43,907 nucleotides of DNA, from NCBI GenBank assembly GCA_029567095.1, contig JAKQLP010000077.1:1-43907 (forward strand), read 5' to 3'. This stretch comes from a bacterium. GTDB taxonomy: Bacteria > Patescibacteriota > Dojkabacteria > B142 > OLB20. Within the stretch, counting starts at the first letter, position 1, and every line of letters begins with the position of its first letter. Below the pieces are notes generated by a model. It ran no database searches. It was given only the letters and a program-made list of their open reading frames with translations, and had not been told where the DNA came from. Of the stretch, positions 43,080-43,907 are shown piece by piece. The position numbers were made by a program, and so were the translations under genes.

Positions 43080-43907
43080 TTATACTTGTAATAATGCATC
43101 CAACGCATCGACAGAAGATGTTTTTAAATATGTTGCTACAGCTTTATCTTTATCCACTCCCTTAGTCAAAGATTCCACTAAAGCAGCAATTTTAGTATAA
43201 GCTCTCAGAGCCTCTCCTTCCTTTTTATGCGAATCAGCAATAATCCTTGTACGTTCGGCATTTTGATTTATTACACCCAACTGAGCCTTTTGAAATGCAC
43301 TGATCCTTTCGGCTAACTGTGGATCAAGAGCATTAGCTAAGCCCGATGTTAGCCCGGCACCTGCTGCTCCTCCTATTGCAAAACCACCCCATGGAAATAA
43401 TCCGGGAGCTCCAAATAATCCAGGAATTTGAAATGTACCACCGAAAATAGCAGGTAACCCACCACCACTTGTTAATACTAGTGCTAATGCACCACCAGCG
43501 AGGGCTCCCACACCAATCCATTGCAGTCTTCTTAAAGTGAGTTGTATCAAGGCACGATTTCTTTCTATTGTTTTCAATCTTGTCTCAGCATCGTTTGCAT
43601 TCTCCTTAGCTACTAACACAGCTCTGTCATTCTGAACCATTTCACTCTTATTCTGCATATGAGCTTCAACAACTGATCTTACCGGTCCAGATAAGGTTGC
43701 ATACTCTGGTAATGTCGTTATTCTAGAAGTAAGATCATCAAAATCTATCTCTGCACCAGTTACAGCAGTTCTGTCGAGCTCAGTTTTAAAATTCGCAGCA
43801 TCAGCATCAATAGTAGCTTTATCAGCAGCATCTTTTCTTGCCTGTACACGAGTTGGATCATCTAGAAATTTTGAAATGGCCGTAATCAATTGAGGATTAG
43901 TTATACT
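43080..43907 (-). CDS. Hypothetical glycine-rich membrane protein, 5' end outside window
   Basis: The frame stays open to the window edge (43907), and the only nearby start is a TTG at 43889, so I treat the gene as partial at its N-terminus. The visible part has a helical charged region, then a hydrophobic Gly/Ala/Phe/Pro-rich segment (about residues 122-190 counted from the TTG: GVGALAGGALALVL, FGAPGLFPWGGFAIGGAAGAG) that may cross or insert into a membrane. A helical C-terminus follows. I recognise no family. Confidence 0.65.
   Translation of the reverse strand, partial: SITNPQLITAISKFLDDPTRVQARKDAADKATIDADAANFKTELDRTAVTGAEIDFDDLTSRITTLPEYATLSGPVRSVVEAHMQNKSEMVQNDRAVLVAKENANDAETRLKTIERNRALIQLTLRRLQWIGVGALAGGALALVLTSGGGLPAIFGGTFQIPGLFGAPGLFPWGGFAIGGAAGAGLTSGLANALDPQLAERISAFQKAQLGVINQNAERTRIIADSHKKEGEALRAYTKIAALVESLTKGVDKDKAVATYLKTSSVDALDALLQV

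Noticed and set aside
252-43907. UGA recoding as Gly, as in some Patescibacteria
   Set aside because: TGA ends mrdA (11716-11718) and comEC (27551-27553) at natural protein ends, and conserved proteins read through without internal TGA.
1-43907. CRISPR arrays, insertion sequences, prophage genes
   Set aside because: No regularly spaced repeats, transposase, integrase or phage structural gene was found; all regions fit a conserved chromosomal backbone.

Overview
The window is AT-rich and almost fully coding, and it uses the standard bacterial code: TGA ends mrdA and comEC. It suggests a small-genome bacterium, most likely a member of the Candidate Phyla Radiation (Patescibacteria). The reasons are the compact genes, minimal versions of conserved proteins (short DprA, tau-less DnaX), housekeeping operons stripped of some usual members, a separate ComEC metallo-hydrolase, and start codons that mostly lack Shine-Dalgarno (SD) sequences. 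The lineage is an inference; there is no rRNA here to place it.

Layout. (1) 252-4488, minus: rpsU, dnaX, ybaB, recR, cca. (2) 4567-8473, minus: rpsB, tsf, frr, rseP. (3) 8766-15918, minus: a rod-shape and DNA-processing operon, mreB-mreC-mreD-mrdA-dprA-topA. (4) 16013-19852, plus: a probable 6S RNA, then tRNA-Thr, tRNA-Tyr, tRNA-Thr, rpmG, tRNA-Trp, secE, nusG, rplK, rplA and an attenuated rplJ-rplL unit. (5) 19957-22074, plus: a seven-helix membrane protein followed by an ATP-grasp ligase fused to a retropepsin-like protease domain. (6) 22076-24732: a second mreB (minus), a divergent PEGA-domain membrane protein and tRNA-Arg. (7) 24734-32669, minus: leuS, a membrane cyclophilin, comEA, comEC, a separate ComEC-type metallo-hydrolase, a thymidylate-kinase-like gene and two tandem ndk genes. 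(8) 32838-36204, minus: tRNA-Ala, NUDIX, LysM/M23 peptidase and rho. (9) About 36330-36521, minus: an unidentified structured RNA with its own consensus promoter. (10) 36618-41807, minus: radA and clpC (with a CIRCE operator), and rpsA. (11) 42039-43907, minus: two unrecognised proteins, the last running off the window.

How the genes work together. Most of the window is core translation, envelope and DNA maintenance. Two themes stand out. The competence genes (comEA, comEC, the metallo-hydrolase, with dprA, recR and radA nearby) share an operon with nucleotide kinases, which suggests that imported DNA feeds the nucleotide pool. The ligase-protease fusion with its seven-helix partner is a compact form of a poorly understood amidoligase system. 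At RNA level I see a 6S RNA, an rplJL attenuator, a CIRCE operator, a second unknown RNA, probable leaderless promoters (secE, M23 peptidase), and a very strong SD at rpsU against an otherwise SD-poor background.
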